64,000 nt of DNA, from contig JAGYIT010000012.1 in the NCBI GenBank assembly GCA_018402445.1, positions 1 to 64,000 on the forward strand, given 5' to 3'. Every line of letters starts with the position of its first letter. The stretch's first letter is position 1. The notes under the pieces were generated by a model. That model was not told the origin of the DNA and did no database searches. It was given only the letters and a program-made list of their open reading frames with translations. Of this stretch, positions 8,489 to 17,998 are shown piece after piece. Made by a program: the position numbers and the translations under genes. Origin of the DNA: Akkermansiaceae bacterium. GTDB taxonomy: Bacteria > Verrucomicrobiota > Verrucomicrobiia > Verrucomicrobiales > Akkermansiaceae.

Positions 8489-9892
8489 CTAGGCGTGGTG
8501 GAGCAGGATCGAGTTCGCGGCGAAGTGGTCGGAGAGGATGTCGGAGACGATCACGATGGGGGTGCCGGGGCGGACGAGATCGAGTTCGCGCAACTGCGTG
8601 GTGAGGCGGTGCACGGTTTCCTCGATGTTTGATGCGAATGACATCCGGAACGCGCGGATGCCGCGTGTCAGGGCGAGCTGGCGGCAGACGAGTTCCTTCG
8701 GCGTGAAGGCGTAGAAGCCGGCGGTGCGCGGGCGCATCAGGGCGATCTGGTTGGCGAGGACGCCGCGCCGGGTCAGGACGACGAGGCGTGCGTCCGCCAG
8801 GGAATCGGCAAGTGTGACGGCGGCGCGTGCGATCTTCTGGCGCTCGTCGCGGAGGATTACGTTTTGCCCGAAACCATGGCCGCCGGAACGCTCGATGCGC
8901 GAGGCGATGCGGTCGATGGCCTCCACGCAGCGCTCGGGATAGCGCCCGATGGAGGTTTCCCCGGAAAGCATGAGGCTGTCCGCTTCCTCGTAGGCGGCGT
9001 TCATTACATCGGTGACTTCCGCGCGGGTGGGGGTTGGGTTGGTGATCATCGACTCCAAGAGCTGCGTGGCGACGATGACCCGCGTGCCGAGTTCATGGCA
9101 GCGTTTCACGATGCGGCGCTGGAGGATGGGGAGATCCTCGAAATCGACCTCGATGCCCAGGTCGCCGCGGGCGATCATGATCACATCGGCGACGCGGATG
9201 ATCGCATCGATATGGCGGACGGCTTCCTGATCCTCGATCTTGGCGACGATCTGGGCTTCTCCCTCCAGGGCTTCCATCGCGGCGCGCAGTTCCATCACGT
9301 GCTCGGCGTCGCGGACGAAGGAGCCGGCGATGTAATCGGCTCCGCATTCCACGGCGAGGGCGAGATCCTTGTGGTCTTTCTCGGTGAGTGCGGGGAGGTT
9401 CAGGCGCACGCCGGGAAGATTGATGTGCCGACGGGAACCCATGGAGCCGGGCGTGCGGACATCGCAGATGATGCGGTCTTCCGCGACGGTTTCGATGCGC
9501 ATCAGCAGTGCGCCGTTGTCCACCACGAGGGTGTTGCCGGCTTTCACATCCGCCATGAGTCCGGGGTAGTTGACGGTGGTGGAAAGGGGGATGGAGGGCT
9601 TTGAGTCGGCGCTGCGGAACTCCACGCGGTCGCCTTCTTTCAGGTCGTAGGCTTGCTCAAGGTCGCCGGTGCGGATCGAGGGGCCGGTGAGGTCGAAGAG
9701 GACGGCGGTGTAGGTGCCGCGCTTTTCCGCCTCGGTGCGGACGAGTTTGGTCATTTCCATCGCCCACTCGTGCTTCGCATGGCTCATGTTGAGCCGGAAG
9801 ACATTGACACCGCCATCGATGAGGCGGCCGATTATTTCCGGTTCCTGGGTGGCTGGGCCGAGGGTGACGATGAGTTTCGTTTTGCGTGACAT
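8489..9892 (-). CDS. pyk: Pyruvate kinase
   Basis: Converts phosphoenolpyruvate and ADP to pyruvate and ATP in the last step of glycolysis. The 467 residues match the usual bacterial length. Recognisable are the N-terminal KLIVTLGPAT, VFRLNMSHA near residue 32, the catalytic-lysine block VAKIEDQEA, the metal and substrate segment MIARGDLGIEVDFED, and VIVATQLLESM, followed by the C-terminal allosteric-type domain. It converges on the helicase gene with only 13 bp between them and lies downstream of the toxin-antitoxin pair on the same strand. Confidence 0.96.
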   Translation of the reverse strand: MSRKTKLIVTLGPATQEPEIIGRLIDGGVNVFRLNMSHAKHEWAMEMTKLVRTEAEKRGTYTAVLFDLTGPSIRTGDLEQAYDLKEGDRVEFRSADSKPSIPLSTTVNYPGLMADVKAGNTLVVDNGALLMRIETVAEDRIICDVRTPGSMGSRRHINLPGVRLNLPALTEKDHKDLALAVECGADYIAGSFVRDAEHVMELRAAMEALEGEAQIVAKIEDQEAVRHIDAIIRVADVIMIARGDLGIEVDFEDLPILQRRIVKRCHELGTRVIVATQLLESMITNPTPTRAEVTDVMNAAYEEADSLMLSGETSIGRYPERCVEAIDRIASRIERSGGHGFGQNVILRDERQKIARAAVTLADSLADARLVVLTRRGVLANQIALMRPRTAGFYAFTPKELVCRQLALTRGIRAFRMSFASNIEETVHRLTTQLRELDLVRPGTPIVIVSDILSDHFAANSILLHHA

Positions 9893-9925
9893 GGTGAGTG
9901 GGTAGCAGCGGATGTGCCGTGGGGT

Positions 9926-10309
9926 TCAGAAGGTGTGGATGCGCAGTCCGTAGGGGGTGAAGCGTTCGAAATCCTTGCGGTTGAGGGTGGAGAGAGGGGT
10001 GTCGGAAAGGATGGCGCAGGCGGCGATCATGCAATCGGAGTGGGAGCCTCTGCGGCGACCACACTTGTTGAACAGAACCGAAGCTGTTTCGGCCATCGGT
10101 TTCGTGAACTCCAAAATACGATCATCAATTGCCGTCTCCGTAAGCCTCATCTGTTTTTCCCCAACCGGGCCGTTGCAGAATTCAGACCATGCGATCGTCG
10201 AGGCGGCGAGGTGGTTTCCCTCCTTCAGCCATGCGATCAGGGATGCTCTCTTCGCGGATCCGCTCAATCCGACCTCGACCAACATGTTTGCGTCCAAATG
10301 GATGGTCAT
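9926..10309 (-). CDS. PIN-domain toxin (VapC-like ribonuclease)
   Basis: A 127-residue PIN-domain protein, probably the RNase toxin of a type II pair. It begins MTIHLDANMLVEVG, placing the first catalytic Asp near residue 6. SEFCN near residue 41 and a C-terminal HSDCMIAACAI block supply the other acidic positions expected in a PIN site. ATG 10309 is preferred over more upstream in-frame codons because it overlaps the antitoxin stop (ATGA) and puts the conserved LDAN segment at the N-terminus. The pair lies between rng and pyk. Confidence 0.85.
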   Translation of the reverse strand: MTIHLDANMLVEVGLSGSAKRASLIAWLKEGNHLAASTIAWSEFCNGPVGEKQMRLTETAIDDRILEFTKPMAETASVLFNKCGRRRGSHSDCMIAACAILSDTPLSTLNRKDFERFTPYGLRIHTF

Positions 10310-10587
10310 TCCCACCAGTATCTTTTCGCCTCTCTTTCGAGGCGGATTTCTTCCCTCATGGTGTCTGCCTGCTCTTGCGAAATGCCGTTTTCCTGCAGCC
10401 ATTTCATGGCTTGTATCGGAGTCATGCGGATCTCTTTCATTGCCTCATCCTCCTTTACCTTGCGAACCGCGCGTCGGATCACTTCGGATTTGGAGGTGTT
10501 CCATTTCGTCGCGAGCGATTCGAGCGCACCCACGGTTTCCAGATCCAGCGACATGCTGGTTCGTTTCAATGTTCCGGTGGTGCCCAT
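10306..10587 (-). CDS. Ribbon-helix-helix antitoxin
   Basis: A 93-residue CopG/RHH-type DNA-binding antitoxin. LKRTSMSLDLE is the DNA-contacting beta strand and SKSEVIRRAVRKV the second helix. The acidic and basic C-terminal tail is the probable toxin-binding part. Starting at ATG 10587 keeps the complete beta strand, whereas the next Met (10554) would cut it. The stop overlaps the toxin start. A perfect 9-bp-arm palindrome (10585-10608) covers the start codon, as expected for autorepression. Confidence 0.85.
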   Translation of the reverse strand: MGTTGTLKRTSMSLDLETVGALESLATKWNTSKSEVIRRAVRKVKEDEAMKEIRMTPIQAMKWLQENGISQEQADTMREEIRLEREAKRYWWE

Positions 10588-10608
10588 GTGGTAACTGGAT
10601 ACCACATG
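10585..10608. promoter_or_regulatory. Palindromic operator over the antitoxin start
   Basis: CATGTGGTA at 10585-10593 and TACCACATG at 10600-10608 are perfect reverse complements separated by 6 bp. The left arm contains the antitoxin start codon on the minus strand. The arrangement fits autoregulation by the RHH protein. Confidence 0.7.
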
Positions 10609-10637
10609 AGGCGCACGGTCAAGTCCGGAAGCCCTTT

Positions 10638-12202
10638 TCACCCCTGCTCGATGGTCTTCTCCGTGGCGGCGTCGAGGATGGCGAAGCGTTCGCGGTTGAG
10701 GGTCGGGTCGGAGCGGAAAATGAGGCGGCCGGAGTGGGAGCGTTCGAGTTCCACGAGGACTTTGGCGTCCTCCTGCTTGAAGCGGTTGAGGACATCGGAG
10801 TTCACGATCACGATAAGGTCGCCGACTTGATCGCGGCGGCTCTGGATGACGGTGTTGAGGCGGCGCTGGATCTCGATGGACATGGTCATCGGGGTCTTCA
10901 CGCGACCGCGGCCCTGGCAGTAGGGGCAGGGTTCGTACATCGAATCGCGGAGGGATTCGTTGAGGCGCTGGCGGGTCATTTCCATGAGGCCGATGGCGGA
11001 GATCTGGAGGATCTGGGTCTTGGCCTTGTCCTTTTTGACGCGTTCCTTCATCGCCTTGTAAACGGCCATCTGGTCGCGGCGGTGGCGCATGTCGATGAAG
11101 TCGACGACGACAAGGCCGCCGATGTTGCGTAGGCGCAATTGGCGGGCGACTTCTTCGGCGGCTTCGACGTTGGTTTGAAGGATCATCTTATCGACGTCCT
11201 TGGATCCGCGGTTACGACCGGTGTTTACGTCTACGGAAATGAGAGCCTCGGTTTCATCGATGACGATGTAGCCGCCACAAGGCAGCCAGACTTGTCGGGA
11301 GAAGGCCTCGTCGATTTGTTTTTGGATATTGACGCGCTCGAAGATGGGTTGGTTGGCGGTGGGGAGATAGTGGATGCGGCGTTTGGCGCGGCGGGAGATT
11401 TTTCCGGCGATTTCACGGATGAGTTCGGTGGTTTCTGCGTCGTCGCAGAGGACCTGATCGACTTCTTCGGTGAGGAAGTCGCGGGCGGTGCGTTCGATGA
11501 GGTTGGGTTCTTGGAAGACGCAGCATGGGGCGGGGTTGTTGGCGCGGCGCTGGTCGATGGAGTCCCATTGTTCAAGGAGCATGGCGAGATCGCGGACGAA
11601 ATGGCGGGCGCGGGTGCCTGAGGCGACGGTGCGCATGATGATGCCCATGCCTTCGGGAACGGAGAGTTTCTGGACAATGCGGCGAAGGCGTTGGCGTTCC
11701 TTGGGATCCTCGATTTTGCGTGAAATACCGAATTGCTCGGTGAAGGGCATGAGGACGAGGTAGCGGCCGGCGAGGGAGATGTTGGTGGTGACGCGGGGGC
11801 CCTTGGTGCCGATGGGGCCCTTGGAGACTTGGATCATGATTTCCGATCCGATGGGGTAGATGTCCGGGATGTCCTTGGAGCTAATTTTTTCTGGGGCTTT
11901 TTCTTGCCCTCGCGCTCGATTTCCTCGAGGCCGCCGTCGAGGGCAGCGGGGATGGCGTCCCAGAAGTGGAGGAAGGCGTTTTTGTCGAGGCCGATGTCTA
12001 CGAACATGGCCTTAAGTCCTTGCTCGATGTTTTTGACGCGGCCTTTGAAGATGCCTCCGACGATGTTTTGATCGCCTTCTCGCTCGACGGTGTATTCTTC
12101 TAGGACTCCGTTTTCAAGGAGGGCAACGCGGCGTTCGAGTTTCTCGACGTTGACGATGATAGAGTTGCCTTGCGATGGATCGGTGGAGCCGATGCCTAAC
12201 AT
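10638..12202 (-). CDS. rng: Ribonuclease G/E family, with apparent frameshift
   Basis: An endoribonuclease of the RNase E/G family (rRNA processing and mRNA decay), split over two frames. The N-terminal frame (ATG 12202 to about 11890) has the opening IIVNVEKLERRVALLENG and the S1 domain with VGGIFKGRVKNIEQGLKAM. The second frame resumes at ISSKDIPDIYPIGSEI and continues through VTTNISLAGRYLVL, the metal-binding aspartates in ALISVDVNTGRN and GLVVVDFIDMRH, and the zinc-link CPYCQGRG near the C-terminus. The break falls in an A-rich stretch (11883-11906, minus strand) with A5 and A6 runs. One additional A restores a natural linker (KKKAPEKISSKD). A sequencing error, a real mutation or slippage are all possible. 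It follows mrdA in the cell-shape cluster. Confidence 0.85.
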
Positions 12203-12272
12203 TCTTTTGATTTTCTGGATCACGTGATGGTTGTGTTGGTTTGTAAATATTCTGTGTTTCCGGGAACGCGGT

Positions 12273-14462
12273 TTATTCCGTGATGGGTGTGGCGCGGGGG
12301 ATGACTTGTCCCTCGCGGTCGGTTTCCGGGGTAATGGTGGGTTGTGGAGAAGTAACGGTGGGAGCGTTGCCGATGGGTGTTTCTGGGAGGATTCCACCGA
12401 TTTCGTCTCCGGTCTCGCCGATTTCGTCTTCCGGGTTGGCGGCGGTGGTTTCGCCGACGGGGATTTCCGAGGCTTCGATGGCAGCGAGGACGTCTTTGAG
12501 CGGTTCGATGGCCTCGATGCGTTCGAGGTGGCCTTTGTATTCGGTTTGTGGTTTGAGTGGGAGGCGCATTCCGTTTTCTTTGGCAAACAGGCCGGTATAA
12601 ACGGTATTGACGAGAGGGCCACAGACGCCACCGCCCGATCCGCCGGCTTGGACGATGATCGCGATTGCGTATTTTGGTGTGTCGAAGGGAGCGAAGGCGA
12701 TCATCCAAGAGTTGTTGGATTTTTTGCCGTTGTCGGTGGTCTGTGCGGTGCCTGTTTTGGCGGATACGATGATATCGTCCATACGGACTTTTCCGGCGGT
12801 TCCGCCGGCTTCGTTGACGGCTTTGCGCATGCCCTCGCGGATGAGTGTGAGGTCGGATTCCTTGACGCCGTGGCGGAGCAGATCGACTTCGAGTTTCGGC
12901 AAATCGGGAACGAGGACTTCGCCGGTCTCGGCGGTGACCTTTTTGACGATGCGGGGTTGGTAATATTTCCCGCCGTTTGCGACAGCGGCGGACATGGCGG
13001 CCATCTGGAGCGGGGTGGCGAGCATGTCGCCTTGGCCGATGGACATCATGGCGGTTAGGGCGGGGGTCATGACGGCGCCGGGGCGGGCGGTGCGCCATGA
13101 TCGGGAGCCGGGAAGGATGCCAGGATCTTCGTTGGGGAGTTCGACGCCCGTTTTTTTCCCGAAGCCGACGAGCGAGCAGCCGTCCACCATCGCCTTCCAG
13201 CCGATGGCATTGGCCATTTTGTTGAAGTAGGGGTTGCAGGAGCGTTGGATGGCCTCGGGGAGGCGTAGTGAACCGTGGCGGCCGCCGCTCTTGTTGTAGA
13301 TCCAACAGCCGATCTTGTGGTTGCCGAAGGGGACGTAACCGTCGCAGGAAAAGGTGCGGCCCGCGATGCCCTGCACAGCTCCCGCGATGGCGGTGGGGAC
13401 TTTCATGGTAGAACCTGGCTCGAAGGAGGCGATGGCGCGGTTGGTGAAAGGCGAGAGCTGGGGGTTGGATTTGTATTCGATGAATTTTTCGCGGGAGATG
13501 GAGGGGATGAAGGCGTTGGGGTCGTAGTCAGGAACGGAGGCCATGGCGAGCACCTCGCCGGTGTTGACGTCCATGACCACTCCGGCGGCGCGTCCTGCGC
13601 GGCGGAGGGTGTTTTCTAGTAGGAATTGGATACGGGCGTCGATGGAGAGTTCTACGCGGGCGCCGGTGCCGGGCTTAGTGTAGTCGAGCATGCCGATGGT
13701 GCGGCCTTTTTCGTCCTTGAGGACGGTCTTGCGGCCTTCGGGGCCGCGCAGGTATTCGTCCATCGTGGCCTCGACGCCAGCGATGCCTTTTTCCTCGCCG
13801 ATGTAATGGTTGAAGGCGCGCTTGTCGGCGGATGAGATATCGCCCTTTTCCCACTGTTTGAGGTATCCGAGGATGTGGGATGCGAGTGTGCCGTAGGCGT
13901 ATTGGCGCTGCGGGCGGATGCCGAGGGTGACGCCGGGGAACTCGAGGTTGCGCTCCGCGAGTCGGGCGAAGTCCTCGTAGGTGAGATCTGCGCGGTAGGT
14001 GAAAGGGACGAGGCCGCCGTGGGTGATGAAATGGGTGCGCAGTGCTCCGGCGTTGTAGTTTTTGGCGAGGCCGAGTTCCTGCAGAGGTTTGATGGTCCAT
14101 TCGTTGACGATGGCGACGATATCCTTTTCTCTTTTGGGGCGGGGAAGGCCGCCTTGCATGGTGAGCCGGTCGAGGGTGGGCATTTCCTCGTTTTGGAAGC
14201 GGTAGGCGCGGGCGATCTCGTCGAGGTTGAAGGAGACTACGTAGTTGCGAAGGTTGCGGGCGAGAGGGATGCCGCTGCGGTCGGTAATTTCTCCGCGGAT
14301 GCCGGGTTCGCGGACGGTGACGGTGCGGTTTCCTGGGACGAGGGCTTGGAACTCGTCTTGGCGTTCGATTTGGAATTCATGGAGCCGCGACAAGAGGGTG
14401 CCGAAGCCCAAGAGGATGAGGGCGGTTAGCAGGTAGAGGCGTAGACGGTAGCTGGGTTCCAT
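12273..14462 (-). CDS. mrdA: Penicillin-binding protein 2 (elongasome transpeptidase)
   Basis: A class B penicillin-binding protein that cross-links peptidoglycan during cell elongation, acting in the periplasm and anchored by an N-terminal transmembrane segment (residues ~8-24). A dimerisation/pedestal domain follows. The transpeptidase domain has the active-site Ser in STMK near residue 350, SCN about 55 residues later and KTGTAQ near 568. At 729 residues it is slightly longer than Escherichia coli PBP2 because of a Pro/Glu/Thr-rich C-terminal tail of about 60 residues. It lies 4 bp downstream of mreD, matching the widespread mreBCD-mrdA order. Confidence 0.95.
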   Translation of the reverse strand: MEPSYRLRLYLLTALILLGFGTLLSRLHEFQIERQDEFQALVPGNRTVTVREPGIRGEITDRSGIPLARNLRNYVVSFNLDEIARAYRFQNEEMPTLDRLTMQGGLPRPKREKDIVAIVNEWTIKPLQELGLAKNYNAGALRTHFITHGGLVPFTYRADLTYEDFARLAERNLEFPGVTLGIRPQRQYAYGTLASHILGYLKQWEKGDISSADKRAFNHYIGEEKGIAGVEATMDEYLRGPEGRKTVLKDEKGRTIGMLDYTKPGTGARVELSIDARIQFLLENTLRRAGRAAGVVMDVNTGEVLAMASVPDYDPNAFIPSISREKFIEYKSNPQLSPFTNRAIASFEPGSTMKVPTAIAGAVQGIAGRTFSCDGYVPFGNHKIGCWIYNKSGGRHGSLRLPEAIQRSCNPYFNKMANAIGWKAMVDGCSLVGFGKKTGVELPNEDPGILPGSRSWRTARPGAVMTPALTAMMSIGQGDMLATPLQMAAMSAAVANGGKYYQPRIVKKVTAETGEVLVPDLPKLEVDLLRHGVKESDLTLIREGMRKAVNEAGGTAGKVRMDDIIVSAKTGTAQTTDNGKKSNNSWMIAFAPFDTPKYAIAIIVQAGGSGGGVCGPLVNTVYTGLFAKENGMRLPLKPQTEYKGHLERIEAIEPLKDVLAAIEASEIPVGETTAANPEDEIGETGDEIGGILPETPIGNAPTVTSPQPTITPETDREGQVIPRATPITE

Positions 14463-14466
14463 GGTT

Positions 14467-15087
14467 TCAGTAGGCCCGGCGTTTCGGTTTTTCGGCCTCC
14501 GGGTATAAGGAATGGTCGAACAATTTCGCCAATCGGTAAAGGAGCCAGAAGACGATCGGCGAAAATAACATGGTGAGCAGCGAGGTATATCCCGTGAGTC
14601 GTAGGATGGAGCGGCTTATCACGAAATTCCCGCGCACGAAGGAGATCAGGGAGTAATCGGCGGCGAGATAGAGGAAAGTGGCGACGCCGGTGAGGAGGGC
14701 GGAGAACTGCCATTTTCCCGCCCGGAAAAGGGGATTGAGTCCCTGCATGAGGAAGCCCATGGCGGCGAAAAGAAGGATGGAGTATCCGAAGCGCAGTGAT
14801 TCGGTGGGCTGGGTATAGACCTCGGGATCCGCGATCATCGGCGCGAGCGAGCAGTGGGCGTCCCAGAGGATTCCGCCGATGAAAGCGAGCAGTAGCATGG
14901 TCGGTGTTGCGACGGAGACGGCGGCGCAGAGGAAAACCAGGTGGACGATGAGGATGCGAGCGTGGCTGAGACCGGTGAACGCGGGTACGAATTGCTGGAC
15001 CAGGAAGGCGGCGAGCAGGAGGAAAACGGCGCTGAGATTGTAACGGAGCAAAGTAGGGGTTTCAGGGATTTTCAGAAAGCACGACAA
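14467..15087 (-). CDS. mreD: Rod shape-determining protein MreD
   Basis: An integral membrane component of the elongasome with about five hydrophobic segments over 206 residues. The sequence is poorly conserved, so the call rests on size, hydrophobicity and its position between mreC and mrdA. The longest frame starts at TTG 15087, overlapping mreC by 26 nt; another TTG at 15051 would still cover all membrane segments. Confidence 0.85.
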   Translation of the reverse strand: MSCFLKIPETPTLLRYNLSAVFLLLAAFLVQQFVPAFTGLSHARILIVHLVFLCAAVSVATPTMLLLAFIGGILWDAHCSLAPMIADPEVYTQPTESLRFGYSILLFAAMGFLMQGLNPLFRAGKWQFSALLTGVATFLYLAADYSLISFVRGNFVISRSILRLTGYTSLLTMLFSPIVFWLLYRLAKLFDHSLYPEAEKPKRRAY

Positions 15088-15867
15088 ATACCGTACTTAG
15101 GTCGTTGAGATCTACGGCGGGTCTTACCAGTGCCTCGGAGTCCAGCGGACCTCTTTCCACCGTGGTGATGGATCCGACGAGGATATTGGGTTGGAAGATG
15201 CCGCCGCGCCCGGTGGTGAAGACACGTTGGCCGGGCCGGATGGATGCGTTCTTGGAAAGGAAGCGGAGGCGGAGGGTCGGGTTTCTATCGAATTCTCCGC
15301 GCTGGCCGCTGAGGATGCCCACTTCGGGAGATCCTTCAACGCGGACGGAGACTTGGCATTTTTCATCGGTGATGAGGAGGACGGAGGAGCGGTTTCCGAA
15401 AGGGCGGTCGATGAGTCCGACGAGGCCGTCGTTGGAAAGCACGGAAAGTTGGATGCCGATTCCGCGGTCTTCGCCGGCGTCGATCTCCAAGGTCTGCCAC
15501 CAGGTGGTAGGGTGGCGGCGGATGATGCGCGCCGCGACGACATCGAAGTCGGTGGCTTTTTTGAAATCTAGGGCGTGGCGCAATTCGGCGTTTTCGCGCT
15601 CCAGTTCCTTGAAGCGGGACTCGATGATGCGCAGCCTGCCGATCTCGCCGCGGATGGTGGAAAGCTCCGCCTCCAGCTCTTTGAATGTTTCGTTTCCCGC
15701 AGCAGGTCGCGGGTTTTCGTTTCCAGCGAAGAGCCGGATTTGAGGGTGGGCGAGATGGCCTTGAAATAGGCGACCTGGATCTCTCGCACCACCGGTTCGC
15801 TGCGGGTAAGCGCCCACGTCGCCCCCGCGAGGAAGAGAAGCAATGCGATGAGATTGAGCAGTTTCAT
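15062..15867 (-). CDS. mreC: Rod shape-determining protein MreC, with apparent frameshift
   Basis: A periplasmic scaffold of the elongasome anchored by an N-terminal transmembrane helix. The frame from ATG 15867 encodes the anchor (MKLLNLIALLLFLAGATWAL) and the beginning of the coiled coil up to LETKTRDLLRETK. The remainder, TFKELEAELSTIRGEI onward, lies in the -1 frame and runs to the stop at 15062, covering the coiled coil and the two beta-barrel domains (for example NDGLVGLID and GQRVFTTGRGGIF). Both frames are open between about 15688 and 15817, so the exact shift point is uncertain; one missing base near 15690 would explain it. There is no long homopolymer there. Together the pieces have the usual MreC length. 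Confidence 0.85.
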
Positions 15868-15903
15868 GGCCGTTGGAGTCTCCGGTCAGCGGAGTTCCGG
15901 GGC

Positions 15904-17028
<1,125 letters not shown>

Positions 17029-17160
17029 TTACGGTTTTCGATCAGGCCGCAAGTGATCCCTGCGGAAGAGAGCCAGAATCAGAGCCGCCCCCCCTGCCCG
17101 TCAAGCGGGAAAGAGTGTTCCACGCAATTGGTTCGGATGTTCCACGGGTGTGAATTGGAG

Positions 17161-17883
17161 TCACCTCCCCTCCGCCAGCCGTTCGGCGAGCATTTCTGGG
17201 AGGCCGGCCTCGATGATCTTGGCTTGGGTTTTGGCCATATCGTATTCGACTCGGCGGAAGACGACGACGTGGTTTTCCTGGTCGTAGATTGCGTAGCAGG
17301 GGCGGGGGTCGCCATCGCGAGGTTGGCCCACGGAGCCGATGTTGATGAAATATTTCGCGCCCGGCTCGATGGCGACGGATTCGGCGGGGACTTCGCGCAC
17401 CTTGTCTGATTTCATGTAGACGCGGGGCACGTGGGTGTGGCCGTGGAAGCAGAGCTGGGTAAACTGATAGGAGAAGTTCGACATCGCATCGAACCGGTTG
17501 GTGACGTAGTTCCAGTGAGCGGGTTGGTCGAGGGTGCTGTGGACGATGGTGTAGTCGGAGACTTGGCGAACCATGCGAAGGCGTTTGAGCCAGAGGCGTT
17601 GGTCTTCGTCGAGCTGGTCGCGCGTCCATTGGAGGGCGGTGGCGGCGACGGGGTTCATGGTGTCTAGGGAGTGGTCGTCGGAGGCGTCCTGGTCGTGATT
17701 TCCCTTTACGGTGGGGCATCCCATGTCGCGGACGATGTTGAGGCAGGCGACGGGATCGGCGTTGTAGCCAACGACATCGCCAAGGCAGACATAGTCCGTG
17801 ACACCTTGGCTCGCGGCGTCAGCGAGGACGGCTTCGAGAGCCTCAAGGTTTGCATGGATGTCACCGAATAATGCAGTTCGCAT
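17161..17883 (-). CDS. Calcineurin-like metallophosphoesterase (YfcE/MJ0936-type)
   Basis: A 240-residue metal-dependent phosphoesterase. The metal-binding motifs are in order: GDIHANLEALEAVL at the N-terminus, CLGDVVGYNADP, TVKGNHDQDA, and CFHGHTHVPRVY near residue 150. A TTG lies one codon upstream, but ATG 17883 is the natural start. Members act on phosphodiesters or phosphoproteins, and the substrate cannot be inferred. It stands alone between mreB and ilvA. Confidence 0.9.
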   Translation of the reverse strand: MRTALFGDIHANLEALEAVLADAASQGVTDYVCLGDVVGYNADPVACLNIVRDMGCPTVKGNHDQDASDDHSLDTMNPVAATALQWTRDQLDEDQRLWLKRLRMVRQVSDYTIVHSTLDQPAHWNYVTNRFDAMSNFSYQFTQLCFHGHTHVPRVYMKSDKVREVPAESVAIEPGAKYFINIGSVGQPRDGDPRPCYAIYDQENHVVVFRRVEYDMAKTQAKIIEAGLPEMLAERLAEGR

Positions 17884-17998
17884 CAAGGGAAGGGGATAGG
17901 AAGGGCAGGTTTGTCCGCTGGCGGGGACGTGTCGAGAGGAATTGGCACAGAGGAATTGGCACGCGAGAGGGAGCTGCTTCGGTTGTGCGGGAAAAGGG

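Noticed and set aside
8864..9604. Long plus-strand open frame opposite pyk
   Set aside because: Antisense shadow of pyruvate kinase caused by high GC; the minus-strand translation has all family motifs.
17141..17177. tRNA-like 3' end (GTGTGAATTGGAGTCACC followed later by CTCCGCCA)
   Set aside because: No matching 5' acceptor strand (GGAGGGG) or D and anticodon arms lie upstream, and the sequence overlaps the end of the metallophosphoesterase gene.
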